From Sphingomonadales bacterium (GTDB taxonomy: Bacteria > Pseudomonadota > Alphaproteobacteria > Sphingomonadales > Sphingomonadaceae): a stretch of 55,916 nt of DNA. The stretch spans positions 1 through 55,916 of the forward strand of contig JANXVZ010000020.1 of assembly GCA_025351405.1 (NCBI GenBank), given 5' to 3'. How positions within the stretch are numbered: position 1 is the stretch's first letter; every line of letters starts with the position of its first letter. Shown piece after piece: positions 8,210-16,335 of the stretch. The notes below the pieces were generated by a model. It was not told the origin of the DNA and did no database searches. It saw only the letters and a program-made list of their open reading frames with translations. The translations under genes and the position numbers were made by a program.

Positions 8210-9760
8210 ATGAGCAAATCGGTCCAGCAGATTGTCATCGTCGGCGGCGGCACGGCCGGGTGGCTGGCCGCGTGCCTGCTGGCGGCAAAACTTCCGGGCC
8301 ATTCCGTCACGCTGGTGGAAGCGCCCGATATCCCGACCATCGGCGTCGGCGAAGGCACCTGGCCGACGATGCGCGAAACGCTCGCCACCATCGGCATTCC
8401 CGAAGCGGAATTCCTGCGCGAAGCCAGTGCCGCGTTCAAACAGGGCTCGCGCTTCGATGGCTGGGCCGATGGCGCTGCCACCGACAGCTACCTCCATCCC
8501 TTTACTGCGCCGCTCCCGGCCGAAATGCGCGAGCTTGCCGCAGCGTGGCAGGCTGGCGGGCGCGCCATGCCGTTTGCTGCGGCCATCACACCGCAACATG
8601 CCATATGCGTGCAAAATCTTGCGCCCCGCCAACGCGCCATGCCCGACTATGCGGGGGCGCTGAACTATGGCTATCACCTCGATGCCGGGAAGTTTGCAGC
8701 ACTGCTCATGCGCCATGCCACGGGCCGCCTTGGCGTCACCCGGATTGCCGCGGAAGTCACCGGCGTTGTCGCAGCACAAAACGGCGATATTGCGGCGCTG
8801 GAATTGCGCGATCGCCCCCCGGTTGCGGGCGATCTGTTCCTCGATTGCTCGGGCCAGTCCGCGATCCTGATCGGCGGGCATTGCGGCGCTGGCTGGGTCG
8901 ACCGCTCAGACGTCTCGTTCAATGACCGCGCGCTCGCGGTGCAAGTGCCCGTCGCGCCCGGCAGCCCGCTTGCCTCGCAAACCATCGGCACCGCGCACGA
9001 AGCGGGCTGGCTTTGGGACATTGGCCTGCCCACCCGGCGCGGCATCGGCTGCGTCTATAGCGCGCGCTTCCTCAGCGACGAGCGCGCCGCCGAAATCCTG
9101 CGCGCTTACGTGGCCGCCAAAGTGCCCGGCACTGATCCTGCCAGCCTGAAGCCGCGCAAGCTGGCCTTCGCCACCGGACACCGTGACCGCTTCTGGGTTG
9201 GCAACTGCCTCGCCGTCGGGCTCTCGGCCGGGTTCATCGAACCGCTCGAAGCCTCGGCCATCGTGCTGATCGAATTGTCGCTGAAAGCGCTTGCGGAAAA
9301 CTTCCCGCAAACGCGCGAGAGCATGGCCATTCATGCCGCGCGCTTCAACGAGGTGTTCCGCTACCGGTGGGACCGGATCGTCGAATTCCTCAAACTGCAC
9401 TATGTACTGAGCACGCGCACCGAGCCCTACTGGTTGGCGCAGCGCGCGCCCGCAAGCATTCCGCCGCGCCTTACCGAATGCCTCGCGCTGTGGCAGGATC
9501 AGGCCCCGTCCGCATGGGATTTGCCCCGGGTGGACGAGATGTTTCCCGCTGCCAGCCAGCAATATGTGCTGTATGGCATGGGTTTTCCCGTGCCGCTGGC
9601 GGGGGCCTCGCCCGCCACTGCCGCATCGCCATCCGGCACCGCGCGGCTGGGCGATATCAGCGCAAAGGCGCGCGCGCTCGCGGCAGCACTGCCCGCGAAC
9701 CGCGATTATTTCACCGCTCTGGCCGCGCAGGATGCGCCCCGCGCGGCGCAAGGAGCATAA
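8210..9760 (+). CDS. Tryptophan-halogenase-like flavoprotein 1 (divergent motifs)
   Basis: A 516-residue member of the flavin-dependent tryptophan halogenase family. The GxGxxG FAD motif (GGGTAGW, residues 12-18) and the lysine equivalent to the catalytic Lys of PrnA (K77, in AAFKQGS) are present. Two positions depart from the family: WxWxIP reads W267-L-W-D-I-G, so the proline is lost, and the PLES segment reads PLEAS, so the serine after the key glutamate (E347) is alanine. ATG 8210 is chosen because the FAD motif then lies at the usual distance from the N-terminus; an upstream in-frame ATG at 8156 falls inside the terminator. It may act on something other than free tryptophan, or not halogenate at all. 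Confidence 0.85.
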   Translation: MSKSVQQIVIVGGGTAGWLAACLLAAKLPGHSVTLVEAPDIPTIGVGEGTWPTMRETLATIGIPEAEFLREASAAFKQGSRFDGWADGAATDSYLHPFTAPLPAEMRELAAAWQAGGRAMPFAAAITPQHAICVQNLAPRQRAMPDYAGALNYGYHLDAGKFAALLMRHATGRLGVTRIAAEVTGVVAAQNGDIAALELRDRPPVAGDLFLDCSGQSAILIGGHCGAGWVDRSDVSFNDRALAVQVPVAPGSPLASQTIGTAHEAGWLWDIGLPTRRGIGCVYSARFLSDERAAEILRAYVAAKVPGTDPASLKPRKLAFATGHRDRFWVGNCLAVGLSAGFIEPLEASAIVLIELSLKALAENFPQTRESMAIHAARFNEVFRYRWDRIVEFLKLHYVLSTRTEPYWLAQRAPASIPPRLTECLALWQDQAPSAWDLPRVDEMFPAASQQYVLYGMGFPVPLAGASPATAASPSGTARLGDISAKARALAAALPANRDYFTALAAQDAPRAAQGA

Positions 9761-9766
9761 GGCCAG

Positions 9767-10486
9767 TTGAGCAACCACCAGATCCTCAATCCGGCCGATC
9801 ACGGCGGGCTGCGCGTCCATACCGGCGCAGGCGCAGCTTACGGCGACAACGTCATGGCCTGCCTGACGATGCCGGCCGAATTCCGCGAAGTGCAGGCGCA
9901 TTTTCCCATCGTGTTTCGCCGCGATGCCGAAACCGGCAAGTTCGCAGCGTTGGCGCTGTTCGGTTTTGAAGCGGGCGAAAACCTGTTTCTGAACGGCGGC
10001 ACGTGGGATGCGCGCTACCGCCCGATGGCGCTGGCGGTGCAGCCCTTCCTGATCGGCCGCCCATCTGCAGACGATGCTGCGCCGCAGGTCCATGTCGATA
10101 TGGACCATCCCCGGATTTCCGCCACCGGCGAAGGCATGCGCGTGTTCGATGAAGCTGGCGTGCCAACGCCGTGGCTCGAAGCCATCGCCACCAGACTTGG
10201 CGATCTCGACCATGCCTGGCGCGAAAGCACGGCGTTTTTTGCGGCGCTCGAAGCCTATGAGCTGGTCGAGCCGTTCAGCCTTGAAGTCACGCTCGATAGC
10301 GGCTCGATCCAATCGCTGGTCGGCTTCCAGACGATCCACGAAGGCCGGTTTGCCGCGCTTGACGGCGATGCTTTGCACACGTTGATGGCCGAAGGACACT
10401 TGCTGCGCATCACCATGGTGCTGGCCTCGCTCTCTCAGTTTGGTTCGCTGGTTGCCCGCAAGAATGCCAGGGAAGCCGGTGGCTGA
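9767..10486 (+). CDS. SapC family protein
   Basis: A 239-residue protein matching the SapC family, with N-terminal LNPADHGGLRV and a MALAVQPFLIG segment typical of the group. The name comes from a Campylobacter S-layer locus, but the biochemical function is unknown. In Sphingomonads, Caulobacter relatives and Xanthomonads SapC genes are regularly next to TonB receptors and halogenase-like genes, as here. The start is TTG (9767), six bases after the halogenase stop, with AAGGAG at 9749-9754 upstream. It overlaps the next gene, which supports one transcription unit. Confidence 0.85.
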   Translation: MSNHQILNPADHGGLRVHTGAGAAYGDNVMACLTMPAEFREVQAHFPIVFRRDAETGKFAALALFGFEAGENLFLNGGTWDARYRPMALAVQPFLIGRPSADDAAPQVHVDMDHPRISATGEGMRVFDEAGVPTPWLEAIATRLGDLDHAWRESTAFFAALEAYELVEPFSLEVTLDSGSIQSLVGFQTIHEGRFAALDGDALHTLMAEGHLLRITMVLASLSQFGSLVARKNAREAGG

Positions 10487-11510
10487 GGCCGATACCTCGA
10501 TTTTTGCCGCCATGCCTGCGGTGATCGAGCGCGAGGCTGCGGATGCGGCCGCGCTCGATGCGCTGCTGCAAGGCGCGCGTGCGCCGTTCGTGATCCGCGG
10601 GATCGCGGCAAACTGGCCGCTGGTGCAAGCCGGACTCATCTCCCCACGCGCCGCGCGTGACTATCTCGTCCAGCATGCGCGCAACGTACCGTTTGCCGTC
10701 TCGATCGGGCGGCCGGGGCAGGACGGCCGCCTGTTTTATGACGCGGCTATGGACATGAATTTCCATGAGGCGCGCGGCAAGCTTGCCGATATCCTCGGCG
10801 GCATCGATGCCAATGAAACCCGCGCCGATCCGCCAACCATCTACCTCGGCTCGATCGACGTGCCGACCCATTTCGAGGGAGTCGATGCGGAAAACCACCT
10901 CGATCTCGGCGCACGCAGTCCCATTGTCAGCCTGTGGATCGGCACGCAGACGCGCATTGCCGCGCACAATGATTTTCCGGACAATCTTGCCTGCTGCGTG
11001 GCCGGGCGCCGCCGCTTCACGCTGTTCCCGCCCGATCAGTTTGCCAACCTCTACCTCGGCCCGATCGACAACACGCCCGCAGGCCGCGCGGTGAGCATGG
11101 TCGATTTCCGCGCGCCTGATTTTGCCGCGCACCCGCGCTTTGCCGATGCGCTGGCCCATGCCGAGGTGGCGGAGCTGGAACCGGGCGACGCGCTGTTCAT
11201 ACCCTCGATGTGGTGGCACCATGTCGAAGGTCTCGCGCCTTTCAACATCCTGCTCAACTATTGGTGGCGCGATACCCCGCGCTTCCTCGGCCAGCCCCAG
11301 GACGCGCTGAACCACGCGATCCTTTCGATCCGCGATCTGCCCGCAGCGGACAGGGCGATCTGGCGCGCGCTGTTCGACCATTATGTGTTTGCGAACAGCC
11401 CCGCGATGATCGAGCACATCCCGGAAAGCGGCCGCGGCGTGCTGGCGCCGCTTGACGCCGAGGCCGCGGGTCGGCTGCGGTCCTTTCTCCTCAGGACATT
11501 GAGCCGATGA
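10464..11510 (+). CDS. JmjC/cupin-like Fe(II)/2-oxoglutarate-type oxygenase
   Basis: A 348-residue cupin-like (cupin_8/JmjC) protein. The facial triad is visible: H168 and D170 in AAHNDFPDN and a distal His in MWWHHVEG, with a conserved GRRRFTLFPPDQ strand between them. That suggests a working iron/2-oxoglutarate oxygenase such as a protein or small-molecule hydroxylase. The start overlaps the end of sapC by 23 bases; ATG 10464 is preferred over an upstream in-frame start at 10440 and a GTG at 10479. It ends with an ATGA overlap with the second halogenase, so the two are translationally coupled. The substrate is unknown; linkage to a TonB receptor hints at modification of an envelope protein or an imported glycan. 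Confidence 0.82.
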   Translation: MPGKPVAEADTSIFAAMPAVIEREAADAAALDALLQGARAPFVIRGIAANWPLVQAGLISPRAARDYLVQHARNVPFAVSIGRPGQDGRLFYDAAMDMNFHEARGKLADILGGIDANETRADPPTIYLGSIDVPTHFEGVDAENHLDLGARSPIVSLWIGTQTRIAAHNDFPDNLACCVAGRRRFTLFPPDQFANLYLGPIDNTPAGRAVSMVDFRAPDFAAHPRFADALAHAEVAELEPGDALFIPSMWWHHVEGLAPFNILLNYWWRDTPRFLGQPQDALNHAILSIRDLPAADRAIWRALFDHYVFANSPAMIEHIPESGRGVLAPLDAEAAGRLRSFLLRTLSR

Positions 11511-12997
11511 CGAACGAATATAAAAAGCGCCGTGTCGTGATCGCCGGCGGCGGCACCGCGGGCTGGATGGCCGCCGCGGCCTTGGCGCGCACCATGGGCG
11601 GCTCCATCGAACTGACCCTGGTCGAATCCGATGCCATCGGCACGATTGGCGTGGGCGAAAGCACGATTCCGCCGCTAGTCACCTACAACCGCCTGCTCGG
11701 CATCGGTGAGGCCGAATTCATGCGAGCGACGCAGGCGACCTTCAAGCTGGGCATCGAATTCGAGAACTGGAAAGCTGAGGGCGAGCGGTATTTCCACTCG
11801 TTCGGCACCACCGGCCGCGACCATTGGTCGGCGGGCTTCCAGCATTTCTGGCTGCACGGCCTCGACAATGGACATGGGCATAGCTTTGACGACTATTGCA
11901 TCGAATTGCAGGCCGCGCGCCAGAGCAAGTTCGCGCACCTGCCCGATGACCGCATCAACTATGCTTACCAGCTCGATTCAAGCCTGTATGGCGCCTATTT
12001 GCGCAGACTCGCCGAGGCCGATGGCGCGCGCCGGGTCGAAGGCAAGATTGCAGAAGTGCAGCTCCATGCCGAGACCGGCCATATCGCCAGCCTGCTGCTG
12101 GAGTCCGGCCAACGCATCGCAGGGGACCTGTTCCTCGATTGCACCGGCTTCCGTGCGCTGCTCATGGAAGGCGCGCTCCATGTCGGTTACGATGACTGGA
12201 CGCACTACCTCCCCTGCGATTCAGCGATTGCGGTGCAGACCGCCAGTGTCCGCCCGCCCGTGCCCTATACCCGCGCCATCGCGCACGACGCAGGCTGGCA
12301 GTGGCGCATCCCGCTCCAGCACCGGCAGGGCAACGGCATCGTCTATTGCAGCCGCTATCTCGATCGCGACCGCGCGCTCGACCGGCTTTTTTCCAGCATC
12401 GAAGGCGAACGACTGACCGAGCCGAACGTCATCCGCTTCACCACCGGCGCGCGGCGCAAGCAATGGCACCGCAACTGCATCGCGGTCGGCCTGTCGGGCG
12501 GGTTCATGGAGCCGCTCGAATCAACCAGTATCCACCTGATCCAGCGCGCCATCTTGCGGCTGATCCGCATGCTGCCGATGGGCGAGGTAAGCGAACGCGA
12601 CGTGGCAGAGTTCAACGATCAGCAAATGACCGACATGGAGCAGATCCGCGATTTCCTGATCCTCCACTACAAAGCCACCGAGCGGCGCGACAGTCCGTTC
12701 TGGCGCCAGTGCGCCGCTATGGAAATCCCCGAAAGCCTGACCCAAAAGATCGAACTGTTCCGCGAAACGGGTCGCGTGTTCCGCAAGAATGAGGAATTGT
12801 TCGTCGAGAACAGCTGGGTGCAGGTGATGATGGGCCAGGGCATCATCCCGCGCAGCTATCACCCGGTTGCAACCAAACTTTCCGGCGCTGAGCTTGACCA
12901 TCTGCTGGGCAGCCTCCGCACGAATGTCGCCAAGACCGTTGCCGGACTGCCCGATCATCATGCCTATGTTGCCCGTTACTGCGGTGCCGAGCGCTGA
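11507..12997 (+). CDS. Tryptophan-halogenase-like flavoprotein 2 (intact motifs)
   Basis: A 496-residue flavin-dependent halogenase family member with all the hallmark residues: GGGTAGW (residues 14-20), catalytic-type lysine K80 (ATFKLG), W264-Q-W-R-I-P (the WxWxIP signature) and PLESTS with E338/S339. It should therefore be able to make hypohalous acid from FADH2, O2 and halide, passed through a tunnel to the lysine. A flavin reductase is not encoded nearby. It overlaps the JmjC gene by 4 bases. It shares family but not motif detail with the first halogenase, so the pair has diverged in role. Confidence 0.88.
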   Translation: MTNEYKKRRVVIAGGGTAGWMAAAALARTMGGSIELTLVESDAIGTIGVGESTIPPLVTYNRLLGIGEAEFMRATQATFKLGIEFENWKAEGERYFHSFGTTGRDHWSAGFQHFWLHGLDNGHGHSFDDYCIELQAARQSKFAHLPDDRINYAYQLDSSLYGAYLRRLAEADGARRVEGKIAEVQLHAETGHIASLLLESGQRIAGDLFLDCTGFRALLMEGALHVGYDDWTHYLPCDSAIAVQTASVRPPVPYTRAIAHDAGWQWRIPLQHRQGNGIVYCSRYLDRDRALDRLFSSIEGERLTEPNVIRFTTGARRKQWHRNCIAVGLSGGFMEPLESTSIHLIQRAILRLIRMLPMGEVSERDVAEFNDQQMTDMEQIRDFLILHYKATERRDSPFWRQCAAMEIPESLTQKIELFRETGRVFRKNEELFVENSWVQVMMGQGIIPRSYHPVATKLSGAELDHLLGSLRTNVAKTVAGLPDHHAYVARYCGAER

Positions 12998-13014
12998 TTG
13001 CGCGCCTGCTTGGA

Positions 13015-13944
13015 TTGGCGCTGGCGCTTGCACCGGCGAGCGCGGCGGTGGCGGTCGCCGACAACGGCTGGGCGCTGGTCTGGTCGGACGAATTCGATGG
13101 CAACCGGATCGATGCCGCAAAGTGGAGCCTTGCCGTCGATTGCTGGGGCGGCGGCAACAACGAACGCCAATGCTATACCGCGAGCGGTGCCAATGCCGCC
13201 GTCAGCGACGGGATGCTGACGATCACCGCCCTGCACCAGACGGTACGCGGTCCGGCGCTGCCAGAGTCGCTGCGGGAGGGTAAGGCAGGTTCCGCCGCCA
13301 TGGCCAGCAAGCCCTATAGTTCGGCGCGGTTGAGCACGCGCGGCAAGGCCGATTGGCGTTACGGTCGCATCGAGGTCCGGGCGAAACTGCCCGAGGGGCA
13401 AGGCACCTGGCCAGCGATCTGGATGTTGCCGCGCGACGACCATTACGGCCGCTGGGCGGCATCGGGCGAAATCGACATCATGGAGGCGGTCAATCTGGGG
13501 GTGCCGGTGGCGACCTGCGGCGATTGCCGTGAAGATCACATCCTCGGGACGCTGCATTTCGGCGGGGAAGCGCCGCACAACACGCATCGGGGAGCCGAAA
13601 CCAACTTGCCACCCAGCGTTGACGGTTTTCACGTGTTCGGCATCGAATGGCGCGCCGGTCAGATCAGCTGGTCGGTCGATGGGCAGGTCTATCAGACGCA
13701 GACCAGCACGGACTGGAAGACGCTTTCCGCGCTTGCCGCACCCGGCAGTGGCGCGCCGTTCGACCGGCCATTCTATCTGGTGCTCAATCTCGCCATCGGC
13801 GGCGGCCTGCCCGAGGGGCGCAATTCGGGCGGCGTGGCCACCAGCGGCTTTCCCAAGCGGCTGCTGATCGACTGGGCGCGAGTTTACCGCTGCACGGCGG
13901 ATCCCGAAACCGGCCTGGGCTGCGCGGCACCCCCCGTCAGATGA
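13015..13944 (+). CDS. Secreted GH16 endo-beta-glucanase (laminarinase type)
   Basis: A glycoside hydrolase family 16 protein with the catalytic GEIDIMEAV motif (E152 nucleophile, E157 acid/base, numbering from TTG 13015). The extra Met in ExDxME is the beta-bulge form typical of laminarinases rather than lichenases, so endo-1,3-beta-glucan cleavage is favoured. The start is uncertain. From TTG 13015 the signal peptide lacks its basic n-region; reading upstream in frame restores Ala-Arg-Leu-Leu-Gly, but only CTG 12994 or ATT 12997 is available, at the halogenase stop. Secretion, to periplasm or outside, is expected either way. Confidence 0.88.
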   Translation: MALALAPASAAVAVADNGWALVWSDEFDGNRIDAAKWSLAVDCWGGGNNERQCYTASGANAAVSDGMLTITALHQTVRGPALPESLREGKAGSAAMASKPYSSARLSTRGKADWRYGRIEVRAKLPEGQGTWPAIWMLPRDDHYGRWAASGEIDIMEAVNLGVPVATCGDCREDHILGTLHFGGEAPHNTHRGAETNLPPSVDGFHVFGIEWRAGQISWSVDGQVYQTQTSTDWKTLSALAAPGSGAPFDRPFYLVLNLAIGGGLPEGRNSGGVATSGFPKRLLIDWARVYRCTADPETGLGCAAPPVR

Positions 13945-14003
13945 TCGGTTGAGCGCGAATGCTGCCACCGCTAAGACCCGCGCGTGACATGGAGGAGTAG
14001 ACG

Positions 14004-15068
14004 ATGGCACGACGCCGTCAGGCAGTAACCATCAAGCATGTCGCGGCAGAAGCGGGGGTGTCGCTGCAGACGGTCAGCCGCGTCATCCACAATGGCCCAA
14101 ATGTGCGGGAAGCAGTGGCGGGGCGGGTCAAGGCGGCGATCGATCGGCTGGGGTATGTGCCGTCGATTGCAGCGCAGCGCATGGGCGGCTCGCGATCCTA
14201 TCTGATCCTTGCGCTGAACGACCGTGACCGCACCATCGAGGATTGGCGGCAGCGTCAGGGCACCGATTGGGTCGATCAGATGCTGCTGGGCGGGATGCTG
14301 AAATGCGCCGAGCGCGGCTATCGCCTGATTTTCGAGCTCGTCGACACGCACAGCGACCATGTCGAGCGCGAAATCATGGCAGCGTTGGCGGCACTGCAAC
14401 CCGATGGCGTGATCCTGACGCCACCGCATTCGGACAATGGCATCATCACCAGATTATTGGCGGAACAGGAGATTCCGTTTGCCCGGATCGGCTCGCTGCA
14501 ACCCGGCCCCGGCATGGCGCTGTCGATGGATGATGAAGGTGCAGCGCGATTGGCGACGACGCGGCTGATCGAATTGGGGCATCGGCGGATCGGGCTGATC
14601 GCTGGTTCGCCCGAATATGCGATCAGCGGCTTGCGCGTCGCCGGGTGGCGTCAGGCGATGGCGACCGCCGGGCTGCCCACCGATGGCCTGCTGGCCGAAG
14701 GTGATTTCAGCTATGCCTCTGGCCGCAGCGCCGCCGAGATGTTGCTGCGCGCGCCGATTATCCCGACAGCGATCATTGCCAGCAACGACCAGATGGCGCT
14801 GGCGACGCTCGAGTACGCGCGTCACCAGGGGCTGAATATTCCCGACGATCTGTCACTGATCAGTTTCGATAACACGCCAATCGTGCGCTTCACCCATCCG
14901 CCACTGACCGCCGTTGACCAGCCAATCGCCGAAGTTACATCGCGCGCAGTGGCGCAGATCATCGATGCACAGTCCGGGCTGGCGGTTCTCGACACCGCCA
15001 CGGTCGTCCCGGCCGGGTTGATCGAGCGCGGGTCGACCGCACCGCCCCGGCCCGGTTCACCCGAGTGA
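14004..15068 (+). CDS. LacI-family transcriptional regulator
   Basis: A 354-residue LacI/GalR-family repressor. The N-terminal helix-turn-helix (VTIKHVAAEAGVSLQTVSRVI, residues 7-27) is followed by the hinge VPSIAAQRMG and a periplasmic-binding-protein-like effector domain containing TAIIASNDQMA and FDNTP segments. It is the only DNA-binding regulator in the locus and probably binds the two TGNNAACGTTNNCA palindromes at 5059 and 16308, released by glucose or a glucan oligosaccharide. A GGAG ribosome-binding site (ATGGAGGAGTAGACG) lies just upstream. It overlaps the following MFS gene by 4 bases (GTGA). Confidence 0.9.
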   Translation: MARRRQAVTIKHVAAEAGVSLQTVSRVIHNGPNVREAVAGRVKAAIDRLGYVPSIAAQRMGGSRSYLILALNDRDRTIEDWRQRQGTDWVDQMLLGGMLKCAERGYRLIFELVDTHSDHVEREIMAALAALQPDGVILTPPHSDNGIITRLLAEQEIPFARIGSLQPGPGMALSMDDEGAARLATTRLIELGHRRIGLIAGSPEYAISGLRVAGWRQAMATAGLPTDGLLAEGDFSYASGRSAAEMLLRAPIIPTAIIASNDQMALATLEYARHQGLNIPDDLSLISFDNTPIVRFTHPPLTAVDQPIAEVTSRAVAQIIDAQSGLAVLDTATVVPAGLIERGSTAPPRPGSPE

Positions 15069-16267
15069 CCGACGCGGCACCGGGGGGCACCGTGCCGTCC
15101 CGGCAACACTGGCGGTTCCTGTTGTTGTTTGCGCTGGCATGGGCCGGAGGCGCGATTGCCTATGTGCCGTTGCTGACCCTGCTACTGCCGCTGCGGCTGA
15201 CGCTGCTGACCGGCAACCAGGATATTCGCTGGCTGGCTTATGCGACCTTTGCCGGGGCGGTGACGGCCAGCCTTGCCAATATCGGCTTTGGCTGGCTCAG
15301 CGATCTGACGCGGAACCGCCGCGGCTGGATTGCCGCCGGCCTGGTGCTGACGCTGGCGGCGTTGCTGCCGATTGCGCGGATTGCCGATCCGGTCGGGCTG
15401 ATCGTGGCGCTGGTGATGTGGCAGGCGGCGCTCAACATGATGCTCGCGCCACTCGCGGGGTGGGCGGCTGACAGCGTGCCCGATGCGCAAAAGGGCGTGC
15501 TCGGCGGGCTGCTCGCCTTTGCCCCGGCTACCGGTGCGCTGGCTGGGGCGCTGGTGACGATCCCCGGGCTGGCGGCGGCCGGGGACCGCATTGCCATGGT
15601 CGCCGTGATGGTTGCTGTGGCGGTGCTACCCGTGCTGCTGATCGGACGTCCCGTTGCCATCGCGCCGCCGGTGGCCGAGCGTCGGGAGGTGTTGACCCCA
15701 GGCGATCGGCAGCGGCGCGTGTTGGTGACGATGTGGGTCGCGCGTCTGGCGATCCAGACCGCAGAGGCGGCGCTGTTTGCTTACCTGCTATTCTATTTTC
15801 GCGCCGTCGATCCGGGGTTCCGCGATGCCGATGTTGCGCGGGTCTTCAGTCTGGTGCTGCTGGTTGCGGCCCCGCTGGCGCTGCTGACCGGGCGTTGGGC
15901 GGACCGTCATGCCCGTCCGGTGGCACCGTTGATCGCCTGCGCCGGACTAGCCACTGCGGGACTGGCGGTGATGGCGAGCGCCGATGGGATTGCCCCGGCC
16001 CTGGCCGGTTACGTGGTATTCGGGCTCAGCTCGACGGTGTTCCTCGGCCTGCATGCCAGCCAGACGATGCGGGTACTGCCGCGCCGCGACAGGGCGGGTC
16101 GCGATCTTGGGGTTTTCAACCTGACCAACACCCTGCCATCGCTGGTGGTGCCATCGTTTGCGCTGATGATCGTGCCGACGATGGGTTATGCGCCGCTGAT
16201 TTGGGGGCTGGCCGGATTGGCGCTGGTGGCGTGCGTGTTGCTGGGCAGCCTGGTGCGGCGGACATAG
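15065..16267 (+). CDS. MFS transporter (glucan locus)
   Basis: A 400-residue, 12-segment major facilitator. The N-terminal half carries GFGWLSDLTRNRRG, an MFS motif-A-like loop, and the second half GRWADRHARP. It is distinct from the GluP/FucP-type porter at the end of the locus. It starts with GTG in a 4-base overlap with the LacI gene, so its expression is tied to the repressor's. The likely substrate is an oligosaccharide or a sugar released by the GH enzymes, with no sequence evidence to choose. A sugar:cation symporter of the GPH type is an alternative. Confidence 0.75.
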   Translation: MTDAAPGGTVPSRQHWRFLLLFALAWAGGAIAYVPLLTLLLPLRLTLLTGNQDIRWLAYATFAGAVTASLANIGFGWLSDLTRNRRGWIAAGLVLTLAALLPIARIADPVGLIVALVMWQAALNMMLAPLAGWAADSVPDAQKGVLGGLLAFAPATGALAGALVTIPGLAAAGDRIAMVAVMVAVAVLPVLLIGRPVAIAPPVAERREVLTPGDRQRRVLVTMWVARLAIQTAEAALFAYLLFYFRAVDPGFRDADVARVFSLVLLVAAPLALLTGRWADRHARPVAPLIACAGLATAGLAVMASADGIAPALAGYVVFGLSSTVFLGLHASQTMRVLPRRDRAGRDLGVFNLTNTLPSLVVPSFALMIVPTMGYAPLIWGLAGLALVACVLLGSLVRRT

Positions 16268-16307
16268 CCTCTTGCCATCGTACCGCTAAGGTGCGACGAC
16301 CGGCCGC

Positions 16308-16321
16308 TGATAACGTTCTCA
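16308..16321. promoter_or_regulatory. LacI-type operator palindrome (GH3 gene)
   Basis: TGATAACGTTCTCA shares the TGNNAACGTTNNCA frame and 11 of 14 bases with the palindrome at the receptor promoter. It sits 14 bases before the GH3 ATG, between the MFS stop and the GH3 start. That implies a separate regulated promoter for the GH3-MFS pair, although I could not pick out convincing -35/-10 boxes. Confidence 0.6.
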
Positions 16322-16335
16322 AAAAGGGTTGGGGC

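Noticed and set aside
8906-10639. 577-codon minus-strand frame across halogenase 1, sapC and the JmjC gene
   Set aside because: Shadow of three well-supported plus-strand genes; no family motifs.
15733-16335. About 200-codon N-terminal extension of the GH3 frame
   Set aside because: It overlaps the MFS gene in another frame, is arginine/glycine-rich without homology, and would bury the signal peptide that begins at 16336.
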